Positions 1-11,400 of a DNA stretch of 64,000 bases are shown here, piece after piece. The position numbers and the translations under genes are program-made. The stretch is taken from assembly GCF_002575655.3 (NCBI RefSeq), contig NC_053040.3:153203148-153267147 (forward strand), written 5' to 3'. The notes below the pieces were generated by a model. It was not told the origin of the DNA, searched no databases, and was given only the letters and a program-made list of their open reading frames with translations. This stretch comes from Aegilops tauschii subsp. strangulata (lineage: Eukaryota > Streptophyta > Magnoliopsida > Poales > Poaceae). Positions within the stretch are counted from its first letter, which is position 1. Every line of letters starts with the position of its first letter.

Positions 1-618
1 GGTGAGACGGTCAGGGTAGAATGGCCCTGATTCGAAGTTGCTCGCTATGGTGGTGGCTAAGTCCTAATTATAGTGGCCTTGGTCCTCTTCCCAAATGTAG
101 GCGGGAAGGGATCCCACAATGGCCAAATTTGAAGGGAGACAACTAGTACAAGCTATCCTGACAAAAGTAGTCTTCGCCTGCAAAAGGCTCTGGTGGTGAT
201 GCTGCCGTGGGCCCCCCGATGACCTCTGTCTTGCCATCCTGGCGGTCTTGTCCTTGTTGCACCTATTTGGAAACATTTTCCAGATGCCTTGGGACCCCGT
301 GCCTGCGCTTGCCTCCTTAGCACCAAAGAGGAAACTGGTACACTGCGCCAGCTGGCGCCCGCCTGGCCTTGGTCGTCATGGATCACGTCACTCGAACCTC
401 GCGAGGTGCACCCTACATTGATATCTCCGCTCCTCGGGAGCCAGCCTATCGAGGCTGCCCCCAGAGAGGTCTTGGTGTCGTCCCCTCGCGAGGCTTGGCC
501 CCTCGCGAGTATCTTGAGCTGTTGCTGCTGAAGCTGGGCCATACCGGGCCGCCGACTGAGCCACGCCATGGGCCGCAGGCAGGCAAGTCTGGGCACCCCC
601 GTTCCCAGAACGCCGACA
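1..618 (-). mobile_element. 5' end of a Tat-lineage Gypsy LTR, cut by the window edge
   Basis: Read on the minus strand this is the first ~618 bases of the same LTR family as 12439-13321 and 27926-28806. It starts TGTCGGCGTTCTGGG at 618 and carries the same CTCGCGAGG-rich block, the 'ctttggtgctaaagagg' segment and the 'gggatcccacaatggccaaatt' segment. The remaining LTR and the element body lie left of the window. It interrupts an Athila-like LTR whose sequence resumes at 619, so 619-623 (tttac) is the predicted target-site duplication, but the partner copy is not visible. Confidence 0.85.
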
Positions 619-829
619 TTTACTTCATAGAAAATCAATACAAAATGGAGTCCAAACGCAGTGAAACTTTTTGGAGATTTTTTCTGGACCAGAAGACACA
701 CGATGGGCCAAGGAAGTACCAGAGGGGGGCTCCAAGGGGAGCACAACCCATCTGGGCGTGCCTGGGGGCCCAGGCGCGCCCTGGTGGGTTGTGCCCACCT
801 CGGTGGCCTCCCACACCGCCTCTTTGCTC

Positions 830-837
830 TATAAATA
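830..837 (+). promoter_or_regulatory. LTR TATA box (TATAAATA)
   Basis: TATAAATA follows a GC-rich upstream LTR section and is conserved at the equivalent place in the other Athila-like LTRs (21995-22002 on the minus strand). It is the likely RNA polymerase II core promoter of the element. Confidence 0.7.
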
Positions 838-1034
838 CCCCAATATTCCAAAAACCATAGGGGAGTCGACGAAACACAATTCCAGCCGCTGCAAGTTCCA
901 GAAACACCAGATCCAATTTAGACACCATCACGGAGGGGTTCATCATCCTCATTGGTGCCTCTCCGATGATGCGTGAGTAGTTCATTGTAGACCTTCTGGT
1001 CCGTAGTTAGTAGCTAGATGGCTTCCTCCTCTCC

Positions 1035-1058
1035 CTCTCTCTCTCTCTCTCTCTCTCT
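1035..1058 (+). repeat. (CT)12 microsatellite in an LTR
   Basis: An uninterrupted CT dinucleotide run. The same position is polymorphic in the other LTR copies: a shorter CT run near 6786-6811 and an AG run near 15484-15520 on the opposite strand. It belongs to the LTR, not to a separate locus. Confidence 0.95.
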
Positions 1059-2096
1059 TGTCATTCTCAATACAATGGTCTCTTGGAGATCTATTTGATG
1101 TAACTCTTTTTTCGGTGTGTTTGTTGGGATCCAATGAACTTTGAGTTTATGATCAGATCTATTTTTTATCCATGAAAGTTATTTGAGTTTCTTTGATCTC
1201 TTATATGCATGATTACTTATAGCCTCGTATTTCTTCTTCGAATCTCTGGTTTAGTTAGGCCAATTAGATCAATTTTTTGTTGCCATGGGAAGAGGTGCTT
1301 TGTGATGGGTTCGATCTTACGGTGCTCAATCCTAGTGACAAAAGGGGACATGACACGTGTGTATCATTGCTATTAAGGATAACAAGATGGGGACTATTCC
1401 TACATGAATAGATCTTGTATACATCATGTCATCGTTCTTATTGCATTACTCTGTTTCTCCATGAACTTAATACACTAGATGCATGCTGGATAGCGGTCGA
1501 TGTGTGGAGTAATAGTAGTAGATGCAGGCAGGAGTCCGTCTACTAATCTTGGACGTGATGCCTATATAATGATCATTGCCTGGATATCGTCATGATTATT
1601 TGAAGTTCTATCAATTGCCCAACAGTAATTTGTTTACCCGTCGGATGCTATTTTTCTCGAGAGAAGCCACTAGTGAAATCTTCGGCCCTCGGGTATATTG
1701 TTCATCTTATTTGCTTTCCGATCTATTATTTGCTACCTTTATTTTCAGGTCTATTATTCCAAAAACCCAAAAATACCTTGCTGCGCTTTTTATTACTTCT
1801 TTTATTTCGCGTTTATTCGAGATCTATTTATCCAATCTATCATAATTTTTATCCCGTCAACTTGACAATTTCTGGCACCGTTATTAGAAAGGGATTGACA
1901 ACCCGTTTAACACATCGGGTTGCAAGTATTTGTTCTTTGTGTGCAGGTACCGTTTACATAGTGTTGCTTTGTTCTTCTACCAGTTCGATAACCTTGGTTT
2001 CATCACTGAGGGAAATACCTACCGTAGATGTGCTGCATCATCCCTTCCTCTTTGGGGAAAAACCGACGTACTTCAAGCGACATCAAAAGGAATTTC

Positions 2097-2113
2097 TGGC
2101 ACCGTTGCCGGGG
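2097..2113 (+). other. Primer-binding site complementary to tRNA-Asp
   Basis: TGGCACCGTTGCCGGGG lies 11 bases after the LTR end. It matches the complement of the plant tRNA-Asp 3' end except for one C-to-T-type change (GCGCC to GCACC). The same site without the change is at 61369-61385 on the opposite strand. Confidence 0.8.
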
Positions 2114-2298
2114 AGGCATCATCAACATCTATCAGGTTCCTAATCACAAATCTCATCTCCTTGCAATTTACATCATTTGCCATTTGCCTCTCGTTTTCAT
2201 CTCCCCCACTTCACAAAAATTTGTCGTTTTATTTGCCCTCTTTTTCGTTTGCCATTTTCTCGTCAGATCTATTTTTGTGTGTAATCTTGTTTGCGGTC

Positions 2299-2964
2299 AT
2301 GATGCCTCAACGAAAATTTTATGATGTTCCTTACCCTAATATTTTGCTTGAAATTGAGAAAAGTACTAAGAAATATACGACTACACAATTTGAGCACAAT
2401 AAATATTTCACCAAAGAACTTAAGGAACACTTTGTTGTGCTGGATGCTATAACAAAACAACGTGATGATATTAGTAGAGAAGTTTGTAATCTCCAATCTA
2501 AGAATGCTTTTGCCAAAATTTTGCTAGAAAAAATATCCGATGCACAAGCTACTCTAGTAAATCAAATGACTGTCAAACCAATCCCCTTAGAATATAAAAA
2601 TGATGAAGATCTTAAAATGATTGGTGTTTCTTCTATTGATTCCTTGTTTAGTAAAATTAAAATTGATGATAAAGGGACTGAAGAAGAGTCAACTTTAGCT
2701 AGAAGGTGTCCCGATAAATTGGAGGGTGAAAACCTTGTTGAGAAAATTGATAAAAGTGGGTTTGGAGAGGTCAAAACTTTAACTAGCGATGTGCCAACTC
2801 TCTTGGATTACAAAGACTTTAATTATGATAATTTCTCTTTGATTGATTGTATTTCTCTTTTGCAATCCATGATATATTCACCTTATGCTTATGAACAAAA
2901 TAAAGCTTTTACTAAACATATTGTTGATGCTATGATGAAAGCTTTGGAAGAAAATTGTAATTAG
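2299..2964 (+). pseudogene. Degenerate gag-like ORF of Athila-like copy 1
   Basis: An open frame from ATG 2299 (or 2302) to a stop at 2964, about 221 codons. The C-terminal half (from DEDLKMIGVSSIDS onward) is clearly homologous to the 19042-19548 part of the minus-strand copy. The N-terminal ~120 residues (starting MMPQRKFYDVPYP) do not resemble that copy's capsid-type gag domain (SLRDFAKFWF, LMNF-like motifs), so the classical Gag core seems absent here. The frame stops just before the protease region. It is not expected to give a working Gag. The shared part is secure; the role of the unique part is unknown. Confidence 0.7.
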
Positions 2965-3489
2965 AGATCTCAATTCCTAGAAAATAACATGATGAATGGG
3001 AACCCACCATTAAAGTCAAGATTAAAAATCATGAGTGTTTTGCTTTATGTGACTTGGGTGCTAGTGTTTCCACAATTCCGAAATCTTTATGTGATGTGCT
3101 TTGGTGTTACCAATATTGAAGAGTGTTCTTTAAATTTGCATTTGGCGGATTCTACTATGAAAATGCTTTTGGGAAGAATTAATGATGTTCTTATTCTTGT
3201 GAATAGGAATTATGCGCCCATAGATTTTATTGTTCTTGATATTGATTGCAATCCGTCTTGTCCAATTATACTTGGTAGGACGTTTTTACGTACTATTGGT
3301 GCCATGATTGATATGAAAGAAGGCAATATTAAATTTCAATTTCCACTAAGGAAGGGTATGGAACACTTCCCTAGAACAAGAATTAAGCCACCATATGAAT
3401 CAATCATGAGGGCATCCTATGGGCCTAGAAATAAACATGATAATACTGGAATCTATGCTTTATGCCTAGCCAGGGGCGTAAAACGATAG
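2965..3489 (+). pseudogene. Frameshifted aspartic-protease-like region
   Basis: Downstream of the gag stop, the frame from about 2989 aligns with the protease-like ORF at 18490-19008 (minus). Shared motifs include ECSLNLHLADST, the GRINDVLI segment, PSCPIILGR and IDMKEGNIKFQFPL. The first part, which should contain the LCDLGASVS active-site motif, is read in the wrong frame here, so a frameshift lies between about 3000 and 3110. The ORF ends at 3489. Non-functional remnant. Confidence 0.7.
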
Positions 3490-3891
3490 CTCTTGTTGGG
3501 AGGCAACCCAATTAATATTTTTTCTTTTTATTTCTGTTCTTGAGTGTTTGCACAATTATACCTCTGTTATAATTGTGTTTTTATGTTTTAATTAGTGTTT
3601 GAGCCAAGTAAAGCCTTTGCGATCATGTTGGGTGATAGTTGATTTGATCTTGTTAAAAGACATAAACTTTTACATCCAGTATTTTTTTTGAAATATCACA
3701 GAAGCACAATAAAATCCTGATTTTTCTACACAAGATTGATATACAAATTTCATACATCGTCCTAATTTTTCAGAATTTTTGGAGTTACCGACGTATACGA
3801 AGTTTTCAGATTACTACAGATTGTTCTGTTATTGACATATTCTGTTTTCATTGTGTTGTGTGCTTATTTTGATGAATCTATGGGTTGTATC

Positions 3892-3919
3892 GGGGGCGGG
3901 GGGGGGGGGGGGGGGAGGG
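3892..3919 (+). repeat. Poly-G tract
   Basis: GGGGGC is followed by 18 uninterrupted G residues (3898-3915), then A and GGG. It is a simple-sequence expansion inside the non-coding internal region. The run length could be inexact because of sequencing error. Confidence 0.9.
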
Positions 3920-4120
3920 TATGAGCCATAGAAAAGTTGGAATACATTAGATATAATGCAATAATAAAATATGAATGGGTTTGTAATAGTACTTAAAGTA
4001 GTGATTTGCTTTTTTATACTAATGGATCTCCCGAAGGTTTGGTTGAGTTTTGTGTGATTGAAGTTTTCAAGTTTTGGGTGAGATCACGATGGATGAAGGA
4101 ATAAGGAGTAAGAAGAGCCT

Positions 4121-4191
4121 AAGCTTGGGGATGCCCCATGGCATTCCAAGACATTATCCAAAGAGAAACAAGCAACTAAGCTTGGGGATGC
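4121..4191 (+). repeat. Two internal copies of the polypurine-type motif
   Basis: AAGCTTGGGGATGC occurs at 4121-4134 and 4178-4191 and again immediately upstream of the 3' LTR at 5933-5946. The minus-strand Athila-like copy has the same arrangement (17764-17777, 17819-17832 and 16082-16095), so the motif pair about 1.8 kb upstream of the LTR is conserved in the family. Confidence 0.8.
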
Positions 4192-5932
4192 CCATGAGTG
4201 GCGTCCCCTCTTTCTTCCAACGACCATCGGTATTTTACTTGGAGCTATATTTTTATTCGTCACATATCATGAGTTTTTCTTGGAGCGTCTTGTCTTATAT
4301 GAGTCTTTGCTTGTTTTGCTTTTTAATTTGTGTCATCTATCCTTGCTGAACACACCTATTAGGGAGATCCAAAATTATGTTATGATTTGTTAGAATTGCT
4401 TTATGTGCTTCACTTAAATTCTTTGAGCTATGGAATTGCTCTAGTGCTTCACTTATATCTTTTCTAGCATGGTGTGCTTTAATGTTTTTGACGAAACGCT
4501 CTCATGCTTCACTTAGATTTATTTGAAAGTTAGTAATTTTGAAGAAATCCTCTCATGCTTCACTTATATTATTTTGATCGAAGAAATTTTTTATGCTCAT
4601 GTTCTTCTCTTAGATTTGTTTGAGCTATCAAAAGCAATATATGAAAATAGTCCCAAAGTGATAGATATTCAAGAGGGATATAATAAAAACTTTCATGAAG
4701 ATCATTGGAAAAAATAAACTTGATTCTTTGTAATAGTTTTGCGATGTGATGATATAATATGTGAGTCATGTTGATGAGTAATTGTGCTTAAAGTACGAAT
4801 TTTGGTGTTAATGTTTGTGATTCCCTATGCAAGCACGAAATTCAATAGTTATGCAATGAAATTACATCGTACTTGTGGTGCAATATTCTCCGTTAGTTAT
4901 GCTTAATGCTCGCTTATGAGATTTTTCGTTTCTTGGTTGGATGCTTCTCAATCTTTTTGCTAGCTTTCACTTGTACTAAGTAGGAATACTACTTGTGCAT
5001 CCAAAATCCTTAAACAAGTTTTGCCATATGAGCCCACTATACCTACCTATATGCGGTATTTCCATGCCGTTCTAAGCAAATTTGTATGTGCCATCTCTAA
5101 TGTTCAAAATAAATTTCCTTTTTGTGTGCTCGTACTGCTCATGAAACGGTAGGGGGTGGCTGATATTTTCCATGCTAGATGTGTTATTCTGAAGATGAGT
5201 ATTTATTCACTTGTCATTGCACGAGAGTACGACAAAGGTATTAGGGATGCCCAGTCCCAAAATGAAAAATGAATTTACTTTATGTTGTCAAATAATAAAT
5301 TTCTTGGAAAGTGTTGGTATGGACGGTACCCGTGGATACGGTTAGCTGTGGAATGTGAAAGTATGGTGGAAAAAGGAATAAGCATGGAAAGTATTGGGAA
5401 CCTCCTATGATATATCTAGCATGGAAAGTATTGGGAACTACTCGACCGTTTTCATTGACAGGAAAAGCATGCCACCCAAAATGTTTATCTCTATCTTTTT
5501 TGCTTTGAGCTCTGGCACCTCTACAAATCTCTACTTCCCTCTGCGAAGGGCCTTTCTATTGACTTTATGCAATTTTTATTTTTATTTGAGTCTCCATCTT
5601 CTCTTATGAAGCACCAACTAAGGGGCACTATGATCGTACTTGAGCATTGGGTGTAGCTAATATGCGAGTGTGTTTCATGAATGGATCAATGATTGAGCAT
5701 AATGGGCTAGGGATAACTTGCTTTAGCGTTTATATTTTGAAAGACTTGGTTGCTTGTTGATATGCTTGAGTATTGAAATCTCCATCTCAAAACTAGACTA
5801 TTGCTTTGAACCATATAAAAGTCCATATGTCCATGTTAAAAAAGAAAAGAATATGTGATCAACATGTCACGCAGCATTCCACATAAAAAATTCTGTTTTT
5901 ATCATTTACCTACTCGAGGACGAGTAGGAATT

Positions 5933-5946
5933 AAGCTTGGGGATGC
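5933..5946 (+). other. Polypurine-type tract before the 3' LTR
   Basis: AAGCTTGGGGATGC directly abuts the LTR start TGATACGTCTCC at 5947, the position expected for the plus-strand priming site. Confidence 0.7.
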
Positions 5947-6236
5947 TGATACGTCTCCAACGTATCTATAATTTTTGCTTGTTCCATGCTGTTATATTAT
6001 CATTCTGGGATGTTTTACAATCATTTTATAGCAACTTTATATCATTTTTTGGGACTAACCTATTGACATAGTGCCCAATGCTAGTTCCTGTTTTTGCTTG
6101 TTTTTTACTTCGCAGTCCAAATGCAGCGAAACTTTTTGGAGATTTTTTCTGGACCAGAAGACACACGATGGGCCAAGGAAGTACCGAAGGGGGGACTACG
6201 AGGGGAGCACAACCCACCTGGGCGCGCCTGGGGGCT
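5947..6236 (+). repeat. 3' LTR start, first 290 bases only
   Basis: Begins TGATACGTCTCCAACGTATC and proceeds normally to 'gggcgcgcctgggggct', then the LTR restarts at 6237 with the same TGATACGTCTCC. It is a truncated LTR joined directly to a second LTR start in the same orientation. Confidence 0.9.
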
Positions 6237-6830
6237 TGATACGTCTCCAACGTATCTATAATTTTTTATTGTTCCATGCTGTTATATTATCATTCTTGGA
6301 TGTTTTACAATCATTTTATAGCAACTTTATATCATTTTTTGGGACTAACCTATTGACATAGTGCCCAGTGTCAGTTGCTGTTTTTTGCGAAAATCAATAC
6401 CAAACAAAGTCCAAACGCAGCGGAACATTTTGGAGATTTTTTTGGACCAGAAGAAACAAGTTGGGCCAAGGAAGTACCAGAGGGGGGCTCCGAGGGGAGC
6501 ACAACCCACCTAGGCGCGCATGGGAGCCCAGGCGCACCCTGGTGGCGGGTTGTACCCACCTCGGCCGCCTCCCGCACCGCCTCTTTGCTCTATAAATTCC
6601 CCAAAAATACAAAAACCCTAGGGGAGTCGACGAAACACAATTCCAGCCGCCGCAAGTTCCAGAAACCACAGATCCAATCTAGACACCATCACGGAGGGGT
6701 TCATCATCCTCATTGGTGCCCGTCCGATGATGCGTGAGTAGTTCATTGTAGACCTACGGGTCCATAGTTAGTAGCTAGATGGCTTCCTCTCTCTCTCTCT
6801 CTCTCTCTCTTTTGATTCTCAGTACAATGG
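6237..6830 (+). repeat. Second LTR copy, interrupted by the Tat element at 6831
   Basis: Restarts at TGATACGTCTCC and is collinear with the LTR up to the CT microsatellite and 'cagtacaatgg', where the Tat element begins. The LTR continuation is expected beyond the right edge of the window. The five bases aatgg (6826-6830) are the predicted target duplication of the invading element. Confidence 0.85.
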
Positions 6831-7785
6831 TGTCGTGGTGGGCGCACGACAGATGCCAAAGGATGGCTAAAGAGAGGGATAGGCTCGAGGGCACCAGTGG
6901 GCTCCAGAGGCGAGGTCGGCATGAGCGAGCGAGGGATGCAAGACATACCCAGGTTCGGGGCTCTCAAGAGAGATAACACCCCTAGTCCTGCTGAGAGTGG
7001 TTTATATGTGGATGCTACAAGCTTGCTCCTAGAGCTGTTCTGGGGAGGAAGGAAGACATGCCAAAGCATAGGCTGCTCCTTCTCCTTCTGTGTATTCTAC
7101 CGATCGTATGTGTCTCTCTCCCATGCATGGAGGCCTCCTAGGGGGTTTTATAGGTCAACCCCCAGGGCTACAATGCTAAAGTTACATGGCCGTGGGGCCG
7201 AGATGTCAGCGTCTGAGAAGCCGACGCTGGGGCCCGTCGGGTACTAGGGTACGCCGGGTTCTCCGGGCGCGAGCCCCATGCACCAGGGGCACTGTTCCCC
7301 ATCTTGTCTTGCATCATAGAGTGGTTGAGCCGGCTCGGCTATAGTGGTGCTTCGCCTGGTCGCCATTGGCTTGCGTCGGTAGGACGGGGTTGCACTGTAG
7401 CCATGCCAATCCTGGTCAGCAGGGTTGGTGGGGTACTGTTGCCACGCTTGCTCTAGTCAGCGGAGTTGGTGGGCCACTATTGCCTTGCTCATCTCTTCAT
7501 GGGAACTTCTTCTGTTGTACGCCTTGGATGGGGCGGGAGCTGACCCGTGGCCAGATTGAGGAGCGTACCATGCTGACGCTTACTTGCTGAAGGAGTCTTG
7601 ACTTGGTTGGGTCGGCCAGCATGCACCAGTGGGCCTGGCCGTGTTGCAGTCTTGGCTGGGTTGCGGAACTTGGCCGGGTTGAGGAACCCGGCCAAGTACA
7701 AGCCGGATTGAGGGGCGACGCCGGCCCCGATGTTTTTGAAAAGGATTCGGGTTCCGTTGCCTGCCTGGGGTTCATCCCCCCGATA
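6831..7785 (-). repeat. 3' LTR of the outer Tat-lineage element
   Basis: Plus-strand reading begins TGTCGTGGTGGGCGC at 6831 and ends CGATA at 7785. In element orientation it runs from TATCGGGGGGATGAACC (a mutated TGTCGG start) to CCACCACGACA. The adjoining polypurine tract AGCTTCGGGGACTAC (7786-7800, minus) matches the 'gggggctac|tgtcgg' boundary of the sister element at 27911-27926. The boundary is inferred from that comparison, since the second LTR is outside the window. Confidence 0.7.
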
Positions 7786-8256
7786 GTAGTCCCCGAAGCT
7801 GTGAAGGCTCGCCGGCTTCAGGCAGGGGGGCCTTCGCAGTTTCACCCCCTGAGGAAGCGGCCGATGTTGATGAAGCTTGTGACTGCTGGGTCTGATAACA
7901 CCTACTGTGTGCCGGCTTCCGGAAGCCAGATCGCAGCATCCCAGCATGGGCGGGAAACCGACAAGGCCGTCGAATCTTGAAGGGGAAGGGAGGCGCCACC
8001 TTGGTTTCGGCGCGGGCGGGACATGGCGAGTAGTAGCTGAAGAGGCCCTGACAGGCCACGCGCACGACAGGAAGTAACAATGGGCTGGGGCCCGCCACTC
8101 CGTGCCCTTGGCCCCTGCGAGGGGATTTAATGTGGCGGCCGCGGACCGTTGCCCTTCTCGATGCGGTTAATTAGCGTGTGGATCGTGCCCACACAATGCG
8201 GGGAAGTGGAAAGGGCAGGCGCAATCGATCCCACTTCCCCATGCTCTTGCTGTGGT

Positions 8257-8264
8257 TATAAATC
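8257..8264 (+). promoter_or_regulatory. TATA box of the antisense accessory gene
   Basis: TATAAATC lies 180 bases upstream of ATG 8444 and is followed by a pyrimidine-rich leader (ctccttcttcttccctcgcc). It lies inside the element but reads opposite to its gag-pol strand, so the accessory gene appears to have its own promoter. Inferred from position only. Confidence 0.55.
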
Positions 8265-8443
8265 GGGGGGAGGGGTGGCAAAAATCATTCATGCATGTGC
8301 CCCTACCTCCTTCTTCTTCCCTCGCCCTTGCTTCCAAGCCGATCGCACGTCGCAACACTCTGCCGCTCACGAGCAAAACACTGCTGCCGCTCCTACTCCT
8401 CACCTTAGCCGACGCGCCTTTCTTCTCTTGCCGCACTTCACCG

Positions 8444-11400
8444 ATGGCGAGGCCCAAGGGTTCATGGGAGGGATCGGTAGTCACCGCGGAGGATCTTCAG
8501 TACTTGCGCGACACGCAGTGGCTACCACCAGCAACGGAGGTGGCTATGCGCCCGCCGGACGGCAAGCTGGCGCCGCAGTCGGAGGGGACCGAGCGCGTGC
8601 TCTTCTTCTCCCACTTCAAGTGCGGGTTCGGCCTTGCTGCGAGTGAATTCTCCCACTCATTCCTGGACTTCTCTAGGCTTCAGCCGCATCACCTGGGGGC
8701 GAACGCGGCGCTGCAACTCTCGGGGTTCGTCACCCTGTGCGAGGGCTACTTGGGCGTCGAGCCAGCGTTGATCTCTGGGTCCACTTCTTCTTCTTGGAGC
8801 GGCAGGGGCCAGAGGCGGGTGTGATGTCTGCCTGAGGGGACGCCGTCGTCTCGACCCGACCACATGGGGCGTGCCCCAAAATGCCGCTGGAGGATTCTTG
8901 CAAGAAGTGGCAGAATTCTTTCTTCTATGTCCGCAACCTTGGCGCGGACTGCATCAATCTGTCGCTCTTCGCTGATGTGACACCGCACGCCAAGACTAAC
9001 TGGACCTATTGCCCCAAGAACCCGGCGCAGGAGGTGCTGAATCTGAGCAACCAGGTTGTGGAGATGACGACGCGTGAGGGGCTCACCGGGATGGACCTCA
9101 TCGCCGCCTTCGTCGCGCGCTGGGTGCTGCCGCTACAGCGTTGGGCGCATATCATCGGCCAGATGACTGGCCTCCAGGACCCCAACCGGATGTCATCCCG
9201 GCAGCTGACGCGAGAGCAGGCCGCCTGTCGGGTCAACGACATCATGAAGGCTGGGATGAAGGAGGAGTGGCAGTTCGGAAAGGTGCCCTATAGCCACGGG
9301 AACCCGGCGCTGGCGGTGAGTCCTTGGTCTCCGTACTTTGCTATGTCCCATCTTTTTCTCCGCCCCGACGCGACAACGGAGGTGTTGCTGAATGCCATCC
9401 AGCAAACATATGACGGAACAACGACGCAGGTAGTGGCTGCCCAGCAAGCCGGCTCGGAGGAGGCGGAGATCCTCGCCGAGAACCCAGAAACGGCCGACGC
9501 CGAAGCCGGCGAGGCGCGTCGTACGGGTATGTTTTCGCACCCCGATCCCTTTCGAGACTGGTCGAAAGATGATGTGAAGGTTTTGACGCATGTTGGTGGT
9601 GCAGCACCGCCGAGGGGAGGGGGTGGCAATGCCGGCTCCCCAAGACGACCGATGAAAATGGCCAAGGCTGGGTCGTCCCGCGTGCCAGCCACACGGGAAG
9701 GAGGACGTGTCACCGAGGAAGCCGGCCGCGAAGCGCACGGCGGACCCGAGCGTAGGCGGCAAGCCAGCCACCAAGAAGAGGCGCCGCACCATCCCGGCAG
9801 CATCGGCAAGACCGACCATCCCGACGGCGATCGGGTGCGTTTTCTTGCTGACTCCGGCGAGCCGCCAAGTCATTATTTTCTCATGCTTCTCTTGTTATGA
9901 TCTAGGGCGAGGGCTGTCGGGGCAACCGGGCAAGCCGCCGCGGAGCAAGCTTGGCTGGAGATGCCGACGGGCATGGAGCCGGCGGAAACAGTCATCATGC
10001 CGCCACCGGAGGAGGGGCGCGACCCGGACGGCCGGGTGGAGATGGCGGTGGACGACCGAGAGGGCGTGGAGATCAACGACGACACACCACTGCGGACCAA
10101 CGTGGTCGAGAGGATGGAGGTGGAAGGAGGCGGAAGGGGGGCTGCCCCAGAGGAGACGCCGCAGGTGATGCCGACCGGGGCGTCGCGGGGGACACCAGCC
10201 AAAGCGCCGCAGGGGACACCGACCGGGGTGCCGGAGTCGAGACCGCCCGGCGAGGAGACGACAGGCGGCGAGCATGCCTTGGTGATCAGGTAGCCACATA
10301 CGGCGCTAGGAGGCCGTCCTGCCGCCGGGTCGCAGCAGGTCCGGGCTGGGCCCAACCAGATCGTCTTCGGGCCATTGACACATGAGGAGGCGTCGATGGC
10401 CGCCGTGCACCAACATCTTCGTGGGCGCGCAAGAGCGGGTTCAGACCTTCGCTCAGGCCAAGACGGAGGGGGTGCGGAGCTGGAGTGCTCCATGTTTCTT
10501 GTAGCTAGTTAGTGGGGGCGCGCCAGCACACCCACTGGGTATAGCCCCCGAGATTCGGGCCAACTACATAGTAGTTGGGTCGAATCTTCAAATGCTTTGT
10601 CTTGTGTTGATTCTTGCTTTTTCGTAGCAACTGGATACCTTCCGGTTCGGCATCTACAACCGGATTCTGGAGAAGCACCAGCAGATCACGGGACGGCTTG
10701 CGGCCAAGGAGGAGGTGCTCCGCCTTGCTGAAGGTACATCTTGCGTGCTCTTAGTGGGGGTGCGCTAGCGCACCCACTAGGTGTAGCCCCCGAGATTCGG
10801 GCCAACTACTTAGTAGTTGGGTCGAATCTTCAAATGCTTTGTCTTTCTTTCTGTTGTCTTGACTTTGAATCTTTGCCGCGCAGCTACCGCGACCGAGGTG
10901 CTGGTCCTGTGGACCAGGCTGGCTGAAGCCGGTCAACAGTGTGACCAGGCGGTTGCCGACGCCGGCCGGCTCCGAATAGAGGCGGGGGAGCTGAAGGCGG
11001 AGGTCGCCAAGGTGGAGGAGGCCCAGGAGGCGCTTGCCGAAGCTGACCAGTAGCGCGAACAGCTGGCCGGCGACAAGAGCCGGCTCCTGGATGAAGTGGA
11101 GCGCCTGAAGGCGGAGGCGGCCAGGATGGCGGAGGCCCAGCAGGCGCTTGCCGAAGCCGGCCAGCAGCGTGACCAGCTGGCCGGCGACAAGAGCCAGCTG
11201 CGGGCCGGGGTGGAGCGCCTGAAGGCGGAGGCCGTCAAGGCGACGGAGGCCCACCAGGCGGAGCTCCTTCACCTCAGGGAGGAGCATGAGAAGGCGGCTG
11301 CCGCGAAGGATGCTGAGCTGAAGGCGGCCATCGACAAGCGCGCGGAGCTGGAGGAGGCGCTCGAAGTGCTCAACCATGCTGGGGACTTGGAGTGGCATGG

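Larger units (their letters stand above)
619..2085 (+). repeat. 5' LTR of Athila-like copy 1, left part missing
   Basis: The sequence is collinear with the LTRs at 14473-16081 and 20783-22365 (opposite strand) and ends in GACATCA just before the primer-binding site. The first few hundred bases of the LTR lie beyond the insertion at 618. It includes a TATA box and a CT microsatellite in the transcribed part. Confidence 0.9.
3490..5946 (+). other. Non-coding internal region of Athila-like copy 1
   Basis: About 2.4 kb with only short chance ORFs. It is AT-rich and homologous to 16082-18489 on the other strand. It holds an 18-base G run (3898-3915) and three copies of AAGCTTGGGGATGC (4121-4134, 4178-4191, 5933-5946), the last being the polypurine-type motif next to the 3' LTR. 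No pol domain can be read in any frame. Confidence 0.75.
619..6830 (+). mobile_element. Non-autonomous Athila-like Gypsy LTR retrotransposon, copy 1
   Basis: The order is 5' LTR remnant (619-2085), primer-binding site (2097-2113), degenerate gag and protease (2299-3489), a long non-coding stretch, a polypurine-type motif (5933-5946) and 3' LTR sequence (5947 onward). The LTR has TGATACGTCTCC...GACATCA termini and the primer site matches tRNA-Asp, as in the Athila lineage. No reverse transcriptase, RNase H or integrase is present, so it would depend on another element. It resembles Sabrina/WHAM-type Triticeae families, a tentative name. It is broken on the left by the Tat LTR at 1-618 and on the right by the Tat element starting at 6831. 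Confidence 0.85.

Noticed and set aside
6743..7069. Minus-strand ORF with a run of ERERER residues (and 15340-15540 on plus)
   Set aside because: Translation of the CT/AG microsatellite in Athila-like LTRs.
8149..8646. 165-residue plus-strand ORF overlapping the accessory gene leader
   Set aside because: It overlaps the promoter, leader and start of the accessory gene in another frame, has no recognisable domain and is explained by high GC content.
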